Below, in pieces: positions 1-9,700 of a DNA stretch of 38,172 bases; the stretch's first letter is position 1; every line of letters begins with the position of its first letter. Position numbers and translations under genes: made by a program. Source of the stretch: an archaeon (GTDB lineage: Archaea > Thermoplasmatota > Thermoplasmata > JAJSAE01); NCBI GenBank assembly GCA_024281315.1, contig JAJSAE010000087.1:1-38172 (forward strand), given 5' to 3'. The notes under the pieces are model-generated. The model was not told the DNA's origin. It made no database searches and saw nothing but the letters and a program-made list of their open reading frames with translations.

Positions 1-722
1 AGACCCCGACCAACCCTCTTCTGAAGCTGTGCGACATAGAAGAAATATCGAATATGGCCCGCGAGAAAGGAATCCGTGTGTTGGTCGACAATACCTTCGC
101 CACTCCGTATTTTCAGAAGCCTCTGAGGCTCGGTGCGGATATTGCGCTTCACAGCACGACAAAGTATGTTAACGGGCACAGCGACTCCGTGGGGGGTGCA
201 ATAATGGTTTCGGACGAAGAACTCCATGAGAGGCTGAAATACTGCCAGAACGCTGCGGGAGCCATCCTTTCGCCCTTTGACAGTTATCTGACTCTCAGAG
301 GGATAAAGACCCTTGCGTTGAGAATGAGAGAACACGAAAAGAACGCCGTGAAAGTTGCGGAATATCTGGAATCCCATCCGAAAATAAAGCGGGTTTTTTA
401 TCCGGGTCTGGAAAGTCATCCCCAGCACGAGCTGGCGAAAAAGCAGATGAGCGGCTTCGGAGGGATGATATCGTTTGAAATCAATGGCGGAGAGAAAGAG
501 GCCGTAAGATTTCTGGAAAATCTGAAGCTTTTTGCCCTCGCGGAAAGTCTGGGTGGCGTGGAATCGCTTATAGAAAGCCCCGCTCTGATGACGCATTCCG
601 CACTCCCTCGCTAGGAAATGGAAAAAATAGGTATCTCCCGCTCGCTGATACGGATGTCCGTGGGAATTGAAGAGATCGGGGACCTGATAGAAGACATTGA
701 GAGGGGATTGAATAGCATATGA
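1..722 (+). CDS. Cystathionine gamma-synthase/gamma-lyase family PLP enzyme, 5' truncated, with in-frame TAG
   Basis: This is a PLP-dependent trans-sulfuration enzyme of the Cys/Met metabolism family. The reading frame is already open at base 3 (TPTNPLLKLCDI), so the ORF-track start at 54 is internal and the N-terminal third lies outside the window. The PLP-lysine motif LHSTTKYVNGHSD is present. The C-terminal signature SLGGVESLIESPALMTHSALPR is followed by TAG (612-614), and the frame then continues with EMEKIGISRSLIRMSVGIEEIGDLIEDIERGL to TGA at 720-722. This is the normal conserved end of the family (PREEREKIGISDSLIRLSVGIED), with TAG falling on the usual Glu codon and no gap or frameshift. 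It is either a gene with a recoded amber codon (pyrrolysine or a suppressor) or a very young pseudogene. Synthase versus lyase cannot be decided from this part. CopA starts 8 bases downstream. Confidence 0.88.
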
Positions 723-729
723 GGAAACT

Positions 730-3180
730 ATGGAAGTGAAGTATATGGAAGAAAAAGAGACCAGAAAAACCGAATTGAAGATCTCCGGCATGTCGTGTGC
801 CACATGCGCCGTATCAATAGAGAATTCGCTGTCACATCTGGAGGGGGTCCATCTTGCAAAAGTGAACCTCGGAACCGAAACCGCAATCGTCGAATACGAG
901 CCCGAGAAAGTGGACCTCAGCGGGATGCGGGAGGCCGTGAAATCGGCGGGATATGAGGTTATAAACGATGCCGTAACGCTCAAAATAGGAGGGATGACAT
1001 GCGCAAGTTGCGTGAGAACCATTGAGAACTCCGTTCGAAAACTGGAGGGAGTTGCGGATGTAAGTGTGAATCTTGCTGCCGAAAAAGCGTTCATCACCTT
1101 CAATCCGAAGATGACCGGAGTTTCCGAGATAAAAAAGGCCGTGGAAGATGCCGGCTACGAGGCTCTCGGAGTGGAAGGGGAAGACGATGACATGGAAAAG
1201 AGCATGAGAGAGAAGGACCTGAAAAAGAAACTGAACAGAATAATCATCGGCTTCGCCGTGGGCGTTCCCATGATGTTCCTCCCCTATATGGGTATTCCGT
1301 TTCCCGTTCCCGTTTCCTACATTCTGCTCGTCATATCCCTGCCGGTCTTTGTTTACCTCAGTCAGCCGATTTTCTCCGCCGCATATCACTCTCTTATAAA
1401 CAGAAACCTCAGCATGGATGTTATGTACTCAATGGGGATAGGTGTCGCTTTCGTTGCCAGCATTCTCGGAACATTCCAGATCGTTCTGTCCAGAGAATTT
1501 CTATTCTATGACACCGCAATCCTGCTGGCGGCATTCCTTATGATGGGGAGATACCTTGAGGCCAGAGCAAAGGGGAAGACCTCCGAGGCGATAAAGAAGC
1601 TCATGGGCCTTCAGCCGAAGACGGCCATTGTAATCAGAGACGGAAAGGAGATGGAACTGCCCATAGAGGATGTGGTAATCGGGGATAGCATCGTCGTCAA
1701 ACCCGGAGAGAGAATTCCGGTTGACGGGGGCGTTGAGGACGGTGAGAGCTATGTGAACGAGGCCATGATTACGGGAGAGCCTGTTCCGGTGCTTAAAAAG
1801 AGCGGGGACGATGTTATAGGAGGAACCATAAACACCAACAGTGTCCTGAAATTCAGGGCCGCGAAGGTGGGAAAGGATACCGTGCTTGCCAGAATAATAA
1901 AACTCGTCGAGGAAGCGCAGGGCTCGAAGCCCCCCGTTCAGAGGATTGCAGATAAGGCGGTGGTTTATTTCATACCAGCGGTTCTCGGAATCGCCATCTT
2001 TTCGTTTCTGGGATGGTACTTCATTGCGGGAAATACCCTCCTCTTCTCCCTTACGGCCCTTATCTCCGTTCTTGTGATTGCATGCCCCTGTGCCCTTGGT
2101 CTCGCCACACCCACCGCCGTAACGGTAGGAGTCGGAAGGGGGGCCGAACTGGGAATCCTTATAAAAAGCGGTGACGCCCTCGAAATATCGGAGAAAATCA
2201 CCACGGTAATATTCGACAAGACGGGAACGCTTACGGAAGGTAAGCCGGATGTTGTGAATATAATAAGCTACGGAATAAGCGAAGAAGAACTCCTTGCCCT
2301 TGCCGCCGGAATAGAGAAGAACTCGGAGCACCCTCTCGGAAAGGCCGTTATGAAGAAGGCAGAGGAAGACGGAATAAAAGCCGCGGAAGTGAAGGAGTTC
2401 AACGCTCTCAGTGGAAAAGGGGTCATCGGAAGAATCGGGGAAAAGGAGATTGTCGTGGGAAACAGGATGCTCTTTAAAGAACGGGGATTAAAATACCCGG
2501 AAGAAGTGGATAAGGACATTGTAAAACTGGAGAAAGAGGGGAAGACCGTCATTATGGTGGCAACGGACGGGAGAGTCAGCGGCCTCATCGCAATTGCGGA
2601 CCGGATAAAGAAGAGCGCCATGAATACGGTGAAGGAACTCAATAGGATGGGAATAAAGGTCGCCATGATAACGGGAGACAACAGAAGGACAGCAGAAGCC
2701 GTGGCAAGACAGCTGGGCATCGACCATGTGATGGCCGAGGTCCTTCCGGAAGACAAATCCAACAATGTGAAAAAACTGCAGGCAGAGGGGGAAATCGTTG
2801 CTTTCGTGGGGGACGGCATAAACGATGCACCCGCTCTGGCACAGGCGGATGTGGGTATCGCCGTCGGAAGCGGGACGGACATTGCCATGGAGAGCGGAGA
2901 TATTGTCCTCATGAAGGACGAACTCACCGATGTGGTGGTCGGAATAGAGCTGGGGAGGAAGGTAATGGCCAGAATAAAACAGAACCTTTTCTGGGCCTTT
3001 GCCTATAACACCGCCCTTATTCCGGTGGCCGCGGGCCTCCTTTACCCCATATACGGCATAACATTTCGGCCGGAGTTTGCTGGCCTCGCTATGGCTATGA
3101 GTTCCGTTACCGTTGTGAGCTTCTCCCTGCTTCTGAAAAGGTATGTGCCTTCCATTAAAAAGAACGGAGGGGGAGCGTGA
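730..3180 (+). CDS. copA: Copper-exporting P1B-type ATPase
   Basis: This inner-membrane pump exports Cu(I) from the cytosol using ATP. Its 816 residues match the family length. Two N-terminal heavy-metal domains carry GMSCATC (about residue 20) and GMTCASC (about 90). The transport motif CPCALGLATP lies near 453, the phosphorylation site DKTGTLTEG near 495 and the hinge GDGINDAP near 694. The late membrane helices contain FAYNTALIP and MAMSSVTVVS, the YN and MxxSS signatures of Cu(I) selectivity. The start at 730 has GAGG just upstream; Met at 745 is an alternative. The gene begins 8 bases after the cystathionine enzyme and I see no separate promoter, so it may share that transcript. The next gene overlaps its stop (GTGA). 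Confidence 0.95.
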   Translation: MEVKYMEEKETRKTELKISGMSCATCAVSIENSLSHLEGVHLAKVNLGTETAIVEYEPEKVDLSGMREAVKSAGYEVINDAVTLKIGGMTCASCVRTIENSVRKLEGVADVSVNLAAEKAFITFNPKMTGVSEIKKAVEDAGYEALGVEGEDDDMEKSMREKDLKKKLNRIIIGFAVGVPMMFLPYMGIPFPVPVSYILLVISLPVFVYLSQPIFSAAYHSLINRNLSMDVMYSMGIGVAFVASILGTFQIVLSREFLFYDTAILLAAFLMMGRYLEARAKGKTSEAIKKLMGLQPKTAIVIRDGKEMELPIEDVVIGDSIVVKPGERIPVDGGVEDGESYVNEAMITGEPVPVLKKSGDDVIGGTINTNSVLKFRAAKVGKDTVLARIIKLVEEAQGSKPPVQRIADKAVVYFIPAVLGIAIFSFLGWYFIAGNTLLFSLTALISVLVIACPCALGLATPTAVTVGVGRGAELGILIKSGDALEISEKITTVIFDKTGTLTEGKPDVVNIISYGISEEELLALAAGIEKNSEHPLGKAVMKKAEEDGIKAAEVKEFNALSGKGVIGRIGEKEIVVGNRMLFKERGLKYPEEVDKDIVKLEKEGKTVIMVATDGRVSGLIAIADRIKKSAMNTVKELNRMGIKVAMITGDNRRTAEAVARQLGIDHVMAEVLPEDKSNNVKKLQAEGEIVAFVGDGINDAPALAQADVGIAVGSGTDIAMESGDIVLMKDELTDVVVGIELGRKVMARIKQNLFWAFAYNTALIPVAAGLLYPIYGITFRPEFAGLAMAMSSVTVVSFSLLLKRYVPSIKKNGGGA

Positions 3181-3413
3181 TAGAGACCGAGGCAGTTCTC
3201 ACCTGCCCCTACTGCGGGAAATCTTACCGCGTCAGTATGCCCACGGACCGCTGCGTGACAATGCTGAGGTGCGAAGAGTGCGGCAGCATCATGGCTGCAG
3301 AGGAGGGAGATTGCTGTGTGTTCTGCTCTTACGCTGATAAAAAATGCCCTGGGAAACAGGGAGAAAATACAGACAAAGGAGGTGAAAAATATGGCCATAG
3401 ATCCGGTATGTAA
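3177..3413 (+). CDS. GDCCxxCC-family small cysteine-rich protein
   Basis: This 78-residue soluble protein has a zinc-ribbon-like pair (CPYCGKSY, CEECGS) and the diagnostic GDCCVFCSY motif of the GDCCxxCC family, together with the MPTDRC segment usual in that family. Members occur beside metal-resistance genes. The molecular role is not established; metal binding is inferred from eight cysteines. The start is GTG, overlapping the CopA stop (GTGA), which suggests translational coupling. The family normally ends near CPGKQ, so the last 20 residues (ENTDKGGEKYGHRSGM) look like a run-on that also contains the ribosome site and first codons of the YHS gene. Confidence 0.8.
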   Translation: MIETEAVLTCPYCGKSYRVSMPTDRCVTMLRCEECGSIMAAEEGDCCVFCSYADKKCPGKQGENTDKGGEKYGHRSGM

Positions 3414-3576
3414 AATGGAAGTGGATGAGAATACAGCGCAGTTTACAAGCGAATACCGCGGAAAAACCTACTACTTCTGCGCACCGGGATGTAAGAAGGC
3501 TTTTGAGGAAAAGCCGGAAAAATATCTCGATGCAGAGGAAAAGCCGAAGAAACACCATCACTGCTGCGGACACTGA
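3391..3576 (+). CDS. YHS-domain metal-binding protein with His/Cys tail
   Basis: This 61-residue protein has the YHS pattern: MAIDPVCKMEV, YRGKTYYFCAPGC and FEEKPEKYL. The C-terminus HHHCCGH is rich in metal ligands. YHS domains commonly accompany copper and heavy-metal ATPases and are thought to bind metal; a chaperone or sensor role beside CopA is inference. The ORF track starts at 3316, but the true start is ATG 3391, directly after a strong AAAGGAGGTG ribosome site and at the family's standard N-terminus. It overlaps the end of the upstream reading frame by 23 bases. A T-rich stretch (about 3586-3595) follows. Confidence 0.85.
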   Translation: MAIDPVCKMEVDENTAQFTSEYRGKTYYFCAPGCKKAFEEKPEKYLDAEEKPKKHHHCCGH

Positions 3577-3585
3577 ATTCGCCCA

Positions 3586-3601
3586 AATCCCTTCTTTTTT
3601 T
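3586..3601 (+). terminator. T-rich transcription stop after the copper genes
   Basis: The run ccttcttttttattcc lies about 10 bases after the YHS stop and before the next TATA box. Archaeal transcription commonly ends at such T-rich tracts. No stem-loop is evident. Confidence 0.4.
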
Positions 3602-3642
3602 ATTCCGTTGAGGCGGGAGTTACTCGGGTTTGTCCAGAAAGG

Positions 3643-3676
3643 TTTATAAACGATTGAATGATTGCTCAATTGTACA
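3643..3676 (+). promoter_or_regulatory. TATA box and ArsR-type operator of the arsR/ATPase operon
   Basis: TTTATAAA (3643-3650) is an archaeal TATA box with AAAGG just upstream. Directly after it lies the inverted repeat ATTGA-8 nt-TCAAT (3653-3670), sited between TATA and the expected transcription start near 3670-3676. A dimeric ArsR/SmtB repressor bound there would block initiation. This supports autoregulation by the downstream ArsR protein, as in known cad/ars systems. The operator assignment is inference from symmetry and position. Confidence 0.6.
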
Positions 3677-3682
3677 GGTGAT

Positions 3683-3736
3683 ATGATGTCAGAGATATGC
3701 AGAATAATACCCGAACTGAAGGAGGCTGAAAAATGA
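3683..3736 (+). CDS. 17-residue upstream ORF, possible leader peptide
   Basis: After AGGTGAT, an ATGATG starts the peptide MMSEICRIIPELKEAEK, whose TGA overlaps the ArsR ATG (ATGA). The overlap suggests translational coupling. The opening MSEIC resembles the N-terminus of CadC-type regulators, so it may be a split-off end of the regulator, a regulatory leader, or chance. No frameshift that would fuse it simply to ArsR was seen. Confidence 0.4.
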   Translation: MMSEICRIIPELKEAEK

Positions 3737-4116
3737 AACCGACATCGCCCGACAGCGGAGATTCGGAATGCTGCAACTATGAAGAGCATGACGATAAAAT
3801 CCGCATGGCAAGAAAGAATCTGCCCGAGGAGGAGAAACTGCTGGAGATCTCGGATTTCTTCGATGCTCTCGGAAATCCAACTCGTGTGAAAATTCTGCTG
3901 GCCATTATGGATGTGGAGCTGTGCACATGCGACCTATCCGCCATAACGGGCCTCTCCCTCTCGGCCATCTCCCATCAGTTGAGGATCCTGAAGGACAGGC
4001 ACATCGTGACTTACAGAAAGGACGGAAAGAATGTCTTCTATCGCCTGGATGACAGACACATAACCGATATAGTGAATAAAACGCTTGAACATCTGGGAGA
4101 GTCCGAAGGCAGATAA
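3733..4116 (+). CDS. ArsR/SmtB-family metal-sensing repressor (CadC-like)
   Basis: This 127-residue winged-helix regulator has FFDALGNPTRVKILLAI, the sensor motif VELCTCDL (equivalent to ELCVCDL of ArsR/CadC, with two metal-ligating Cys), the recognition helix SLSAISHQLRILK and the wing YRKDGKNVFYRL. An N-terminal SECCNY adds two cysteines, as in CadC, where N-terminal Cys complete a soft-metal site. It is therefore predicted to sense Cd/Pb/Zn or As(III) and to release the operator on metal binding. It lies 25 bases before the P-type ATPase it probably controls, and its own promoter carries a matching inverted repeat. Confidence 0.9.
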   Translation: MKPTSPDSGDSECCNYEEHDDKIRMARKNLPEEEKLLEISDFFDALGNPTRVKILLAIMDVELCTCDLSAITGLSLSAISHQLRILKDRHIVTYRKDGKNVFYRLDDRHITDIVNKTLEHLGESEGR

Positions 4117-4141
4117 AAAAATTCAGACCAGCGGTGAAAAA

Positions 4142-6250
4142 ATGAAAAAGTACAGACTGAAAAACCTTGACTGCCCCACATGCGCCCTCGAACTGGAGCA
4201 GAGCCTGAACGAGATGGACGGAGTAAAGCGCGTGTCGATCAATTTCGAAACGGAGAGCATGAGAATCGATGCCGACGACATGGACAGTGTAATAAAGCTA
4301 ATTAAGAGGGAAGAACCCGGAATAAAGGTTCTGAAAGAGGATGAGGGAGAGGAAGGGGATAGCATAAAAAAGGAACTGGCCTTCATTCTGATTGCGGCTG
4401 TCCTTTTCGTGGCGGGAATGATTTTCCGCAGCGACCTTCATTCAACCCCGTACTCAGCGGGAGAATATCTGGTTTTCCTCTCGTCCTACTTCCTCAGCGG
4501 CTGGAGCGTCCTTTCAAGTGCGGGAAAGAACATGATACACGGAAAGGTATTTGACGAGAACTTTCTGCTGACGGTGGCCACAATAGGGGCGATTGCCATT
4601 CACGAACTGCCGGAGGCCGTCGGCGTCATGCTGTTCTTTCAGGTAGGAGAGCTGCTGCAGGCAGTCTCCGTAAACCACTCGCGCAGGTCCATAAAGTCGC
4701 TTCTGGAGATCAGACCGGACCACGCAAATCTTCTGGTGGGAAAGGATGTGAGAGAAGTCTCGCCGGAGGAGGTCGTTCCCGGAGACATTATCCTCGTAAA
4801 ACCGGGGGAAAAGATACCGCTGGACGGTAAGATCATCGAGGGGGTCTCTCAGCTGGACACATCCCCGCTCACCGGAGAATCGGTTCCCAGAAGCGCAAAA
4901 CAGGGCGATATGGCACTGGCAGGGAGCATTAACAAGGGAGGTCTTCTCAAGATAAGAGTCACAAGGCCCATGGCGGAATCCTCCATATACAGAATCCTTG
5001 ATATGGTGGAGAATGCAAGGAACAAGAAATCCGAAACCGAGAGGTTCATAACCCGCTTTGCCAGGTACTATACGCCTGCCGTGGTCTTTTCGGCCATGAT
5101 GGTGGCCGTTATCCCTCCGCTCGTTCTGCCGGGTGCTACCTTTTCGGAATGGCTCTACCGCGCTCTTATCCTTCTGGTGATATCCTGTCCGTGTGCGCTT
5201 GTCATAAGCATACCGCTGGGATATTTCGGAGGGGTAGGGAGGGCCTCGAAAGAGGGAATTCTTGTCAAGGGCTCGAAGTTTCTGGATACTCTGGCAGGGG
5301 TTCGAACCGTCGTGTTCGATAAGACGGGGACCCTGACAAAAGGAGTGTTCATGGTGACAAAGGTGGTCCCGGCAAACGGCTTCCGCGAGAGCGAGGTTAT
5401 CGCCATGGCTGCTGCGGCAGAGGCCTATTCGAGCCACCCCATTGCCACCTCAATAATGGAAGCCAGCGGAGAAAAGGGGGACATCTCTCAAGCCGAGGAG
5501 TACGAGGAGATTTCCGGACACGGCATCAAAGCGAAGGTCGGCGGGAGAACGGTGATGGTCGGGAACGACAGACTCCTTCATAAAGAAGGTGTGGAACACC
5601 CGTTATGTAATGTTCCGGGTACGGTGGTTCATGTGGTCGTCGACGGCGTCTATGCGGGATACATATCCATCTCGGACGAACCTAAAGATGATGCCAGAGA
5701 GTCGGTGAAGAGGCTGAGAGAGGTGGGGATAAAGAGAATGATCATGCTGACGGGAGACAATGAAGCCGCTGCAAGGCAGATAGCAGAAGAACTCGGCATG
5801 GACGAGTACCACGCGGACCTCCTCCCTCAGGATAAACTGCGCATTCTCGAAGAGATTACAAGAAATTCCTCAGGTAAGATCGCCTATGTGGGAGACGGCA
5901 TAAACGATGCTCCTGTTCTGGCCAGAGCGGATGTGGGTATCGCCATGGGTGCACTCGGCTCGGAAGCGGCGATAGAGACCGCCGATGTGGTTATAATGAC
6001 GGAGTCCCTGTCCAGAATACCGGAAGCCGTAAGAATCGGGAGAAAAACACGGAGAATTATCTGGCAGAACATTATCTTCGCTCTCACCGTGAAGATAGGC
6101 TTTATCATCTTCGGCATGGTGGGGGCCATTACCATGTGGGAAGCCGTTTTTGCAGATGTCGGCGTGGCCCTGATTGCGCTTCTTAACGCTACGAGGATTC
6201 TACGGGCGAAAGATATAAACCGCTTCTCCCCCTCCCCCATAGACGGGTGA
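4142..6250 (+). CDS. Zn/Cd/Pb-type P1B ATPase (CadA/ZntA-like)
   Basis: This heavy-metal efflux pump has 702 residues from ATG 4142; the ORF-track start at 4085 lies inside arsR and is rejected because the family N-terminus begins at MKKYRLKNLDCPTC. One heavy-metal domain (DCPTC) is followed by the phosphatase motif TGES, the membrane motif CPCALVISIPLG (about 347), DKTGTLTKG (about 393) and GDGINDAP (about 584). CPCALV and the terminal VGVALIALLNATRIL are typical of the Zn/Cd group and differ from CopA upstream. The gene follows the ArsR-type repressor, which fits metal-induced expression. Exact metal preference (Zn, Cd or Pb) cannot be read from sequence. Confidence 0.92.
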   Translation: MKKYRLKNLDCPTCALELEQSLNEMDGVKRVSINFETESMRIDADDMDSVIKLIKREEPGIKVLKEDEGEEGDSIKKELAFILIAAVLFVAGMIFRSDLHSTPYSAGEYLVFLSSYFLSGWSVLSSAGKNMIHGKVFDENFLLTVATIGAIAIHELPEAVGVMLFFQVGELLQAVSVNHSRRSIKSLLEIRPDHANLLVGKDVREVSPEEVVPGDIILVKPGEKIPLDGKIIEGVSQLDTSPLTGESVPRSAKQGDMALAGSINKGGLLKIRVTRPMAESSIYRILDMVENARNKKSETERFITRFARYYTPAVVFSAMMVAVIPPLVLPGATFSEWLYRALILLVISCPCALVISIPLGYFGGVGRASKEGILVKGSKFLDTLAGVRTVVFDKTGTLTKGVFMVTKVVPANGFRESEVIAMAAAAEAYSSHPIATSIMEASGEKGDISQAEEYEEISGHGIKAKVGGRTVMVGNDRLLHKEGVEHPLCNVPGTVVHVVVDGVYAGYISISDEPKDDARESVKRLREVGIKRMIMLTGDNEAAARQIAEELGMDEYHADLLPQDKLRILEEITRNSSGKIAYVGDGINDAPVLARADVGIAMGALGSEAAIETADVVIMTESLSRIPEAVRIGRKTRRIIWQNIIFALTVKIGFIIFGMVGAITMWEAVFADVGVALIALLNATRILRAKDINRFSPSPIDG

Positions 6251-6741
6251 ATCAGATGAACGGCGAAAAGAACCGTTTCGATGCTCTGAAGAGGAAAATA
6301 GACGAAATCCTCGGCTCCTCATCCATTCCCTGGGAAAAGGAACAGGCCATCTGCGAACTCCTACGCAGAGAGGTGCCGCACTACGACTGGGTGGGCTTCT
6401 ACTTCGTGGACCAGAAAAACAGGGACGAACTGGTCCTCGGCCCCTTCTCCGGCGAGCCTACGGAGCATGTCCGAATAAAGTTCGGGGAGGGGATATGCGG
6501 GCAGGCCGCAGAGACCCGAAATGTCTTCGTGGTGCAGGATGTGTCGAAGGAGGATAACTATCTCTCATGCAGCCCTGATGTGAGGTCAGAGATTGTGGTC
6601 CCCATATTCAAAGACGGAGAGGTCGTCGGGGAACTGGATATAGACTCCCACAGGATAAATCCTTTTACGGAGGAGGACAGGGAATTTCTGGAATGGATAT
6701 GCGAGATGGTAAGTAAACACCTGCAACGAATGAAAAAATAA
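6247..6741 (+). CDS. GAF-domain protein, free methionine-(R)-sulfoxide reductase-like
   Basis: This 164-residue single GAF domain resembles fRMsr: WVGFYFVD, LVLGPFSGEP, FGEGICGQAA, and NYLSCSPDVRSEIVVPIF followed by GELDIDSHRINPF. The Cys in GICG and in YLSC match positions of redox cysteines in the fRMsr family, which reduces free Met-R-sulfoxide. Whether this archaeal variant is catalytic or a sensor is not certain. The GTG start at 6247 overlaps the ATPase stop (GTGA); ATG 6256 is an alternative. It is the last gene of the metal operon, which fits repair of metal-induced oxidative damage. It converges with the giant gene. Confidence 0.78.
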   Translation: MNQMNGEKNRFDALKRKIDEILGSSSIPWEKEQAICELLRREVPHYDWVGFYFVDQKNRDELVLGPFSGEPTEHVRIKFGEGICGQAAETRNVFVVQDVSKEDNYLSCSPDVRSEIVVPIFKDGEVVGELDIDSHRINPFTEEDREFLEWICEMVSKHLQRMKK

Positions 6742-6757
6742 GGGGTTTGGAGCCTGC

Positions 6758-9700
6758 CTATTTCTTCTCATACTTCCCGTCTATGAGGTCCATCACAAAC
6801 CTGAATGTGCCTTCCACGCTCTCCATATTGCCGTCCCAGTTCTCAAGAAGGTCCCCGTACTTTTCCTCGATATCCTCTATGCATCTCTTCAACTGCGGGC
6901 GGAACGGCTCGCTCTCCTCCCCGAGAATCACTGCGGCCAGAATGATATACTTACCTCTCTCGAGAAGTATCTGGAAACGCCCGAACTTCATTTCGCTCAG
7001 TGACCCCTGCTCGCCTCCGAAAGAGTCCTTAACAAAATCCTGCACCGCAACCAGCATACTGCTCAGGATATCCTGATCCATATCTGGCCTGAGGCGGCGC
7101 GTGAAGTGCTTTATAAGCCGGCCGTCCCTATACATAAAGAACAGTTCATCTATCAGCGTCTCTTTGCGCCCCCTCTTCTTCATCAGGAAAAGTGTCAAGA
7201 GAAGGGCTATGACAGCGGCTATGGCCCCTATTGCGGCATATATCAGATACATCGACGAGTTGCCCGAAACCTCCGGAGCCATGTTAACCGTACCTATGGA
7301 ATTCGTAGCTCCCGGGAGTACCGTTATGTTCTTCGAGAGGGTCTGGTAACCGCCCAGCACGATAACGACCGTCTGCTCCCCTGCCGGGACCGACCGTATC
7401 ACGAATGACCCCACCTCATCGGTGGTGGCCCGTATCGTGGGATCGCTCTGAATATAGACCGTTGCTCCGGATACCGGGGAACCGGAATCATCGAGAACGA
7501 TGCCTGTCACCGTCCCGACGACCGTCGCTGCACTGACATTCACCCATGTGGTATCCGAATCGCTGTTTCCGCTGAAATCCGTAACCAGAAGGGTTATTTC
7601 GTATACTCCCGGTTTCGTGAAGTTATACCGCACCTGCTCTCCGTAGAGCCTCTTCAGGCCGTTATCGTCGAAGGTCCATGTGTAGTTTTCGATTCCGTAG
7701 TTATCTGTACTGAGGCCAGCGTCCAGAACCACGGTGTCGCCAACAAGCGCATTGCGGGGCGGTCCCGCGTTCGCAGTGGGAGGAACAGGGTCGGAAACGC
7801 TGAACTGGCCGGTCAGAGATGCGCCCACACCGCTGTTGTCCTCGACCCATATGCTGAAGACGAAGGTCCCCACATGCTCGTAAGCGGTAACATAGTGGAA
7901 GAGATCGCCTGAAGATGCCATGCTCCTGTTGAAGAGCCATTGTCCGCCCGGGCCGGTGATATTAAGCATGCACGCACTGATCCCCGAAATATCCGAGACA
8001 TGGACGCTTATGTTCACGCTCTCCGAAAAGGCGGGCGATGCGGGAGAGACGGAAAGGCCCTGAAAGACAGGAGGAGTCGTATCGCGAACAACCGAGCCTG
8101 ACGCCGAAGAATTGACGAGGCCGTTAATGTCCGATACCCACACGGTAACATTTACCTCCCCCGTATCCGCCGGGGAATAGAGGAACCACCACGCGTTGCC
8201 GGCGTTTGACATGCTGTAATTACCCACTGTCTGCCCGTTCAGGCGTATGTGGACGCGAGCGGTTCCGATACCGGAAAGGTCGTCTGCAACAAGAGATATG
8301 TTTATTTCTCCGCCGAGTTCGCAGGGGTTAGGGCTCATGTCCAGAAGAGTTATCTCAGGAGGCGCCGAATCGTGCCCGCATGCGGCATCCCCAGACGAAG
8401 GTGGGGCCTCGGTATTGTTCAGGATATCGGAAGCGATGCTGTAAAACTGATAGTAACCGTCCCCGTCGGGCGTGTCGAAAGACCACTGATAGGGGCTGCT
8501 GACATCGGTGTCGAAGAGCGTCCACGCACCCCATGAAGCATTATCTGGCGAGTAGCGGTACCAGAGCCCCACCGAGGAGATACCGGAAAGGCCGTCGCTC
8601 GCATTGACTTCTACCTGAACGACCCCCGTCTGCCAGTACGGCAGAATAGCGGAAACATTCGAGGACGGTGGAGATGAGTCAAAGGCCATTGCGGTCTCTG
8701 CACTCCCTTTCATCCCCTCGTAATTGCCTGCGCTGTCGTTGGCAAGCGAGAAGAACTCATAATATCCATCACCTGCAGGCATGCCAAAAGACCACTGGTA
8801 CGGGGAGCTAGCGTCAGCAGCGAACAGTGTCCACGGACCCCATGAAGCATTATCCGCCGAATAGCGGTACCAGAGCTCCACATACGATATACCCGGACCC
8901 GAATCATAGGCCGTGGCATTAATGGTAACCGGAGAGAGAGCGGTCCAGTAGAATGAGGAGGGGTCAACGGAGCTCACTGGGGACATGGTATCCTGCACGG
9001 TAAAATTCCCCGAGGAACTGTTCCAGTTGTCAAAAGTGTCGTTGGCCCATATCGTATAGTTATAGACCCCGAGTTCCGTGTATGTCCCGTTGAGATAATA
9101 TCTCCCGGCGGAGGCGTCGAATAACATGGTGGTGTTGGTGGTACTTCCTCCTGGCGCAGTTACTTCCAGAGAGACCGTATCCACGCCTGAGAGGTCCGTT
9201 ATGTTGGCGCTTATGTTCACCGGCGAGGGATACTCTGCCGGTTCAGGAACCACCTGAACATCCATTATTTCCGGAGGATCGAGCTCGTATATCAGGACAG
9301 GATAGGAGCCGCTGGAGGGGCTCGCCGCACTGTTGCCCACAGTATCGTTGGCCCATATGTAATAATACAGGTATCCGGACGCGCTCTGGGAGGGAATAGT
9401 GGCCACATATGTGGATGTGGATGCGATGTTCGTCATGTTCACTGCAGTGAAGAATGAAGAGCCGACCTCCTGATAATACAGGATAACACTGTCAACGGTG
9501 CCGTCATCGGTGACATCGGCATATATCTCTATCGAATCCCCCACCAGAGCACGGCTCACCGGAGTGGTGCTGATGACCGGCGGATATGAATGCAGGGTGA
9601 AATCAAGCCAGAGAGTGTCTCCCGCGGAAAGCGCGTGGTTGTCTGACCTGTTATCGGCATACCCCGCCTTGTGGGCCACCACATCGTATGTGCCGGGAGG

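Noticed and set aside
1501-2331. Minus-strand 276-aa ORF inside copA
   Set aside because: Shadow of copA, which has all P-type ATPase motifs in frame.
6665-6760. Read-through of the giant gene's terminal TAG
   Set aside because: It would add 31 residues antisense to the fRMsr gene with no recognisable sequence; TAG is taken as the real stop there.
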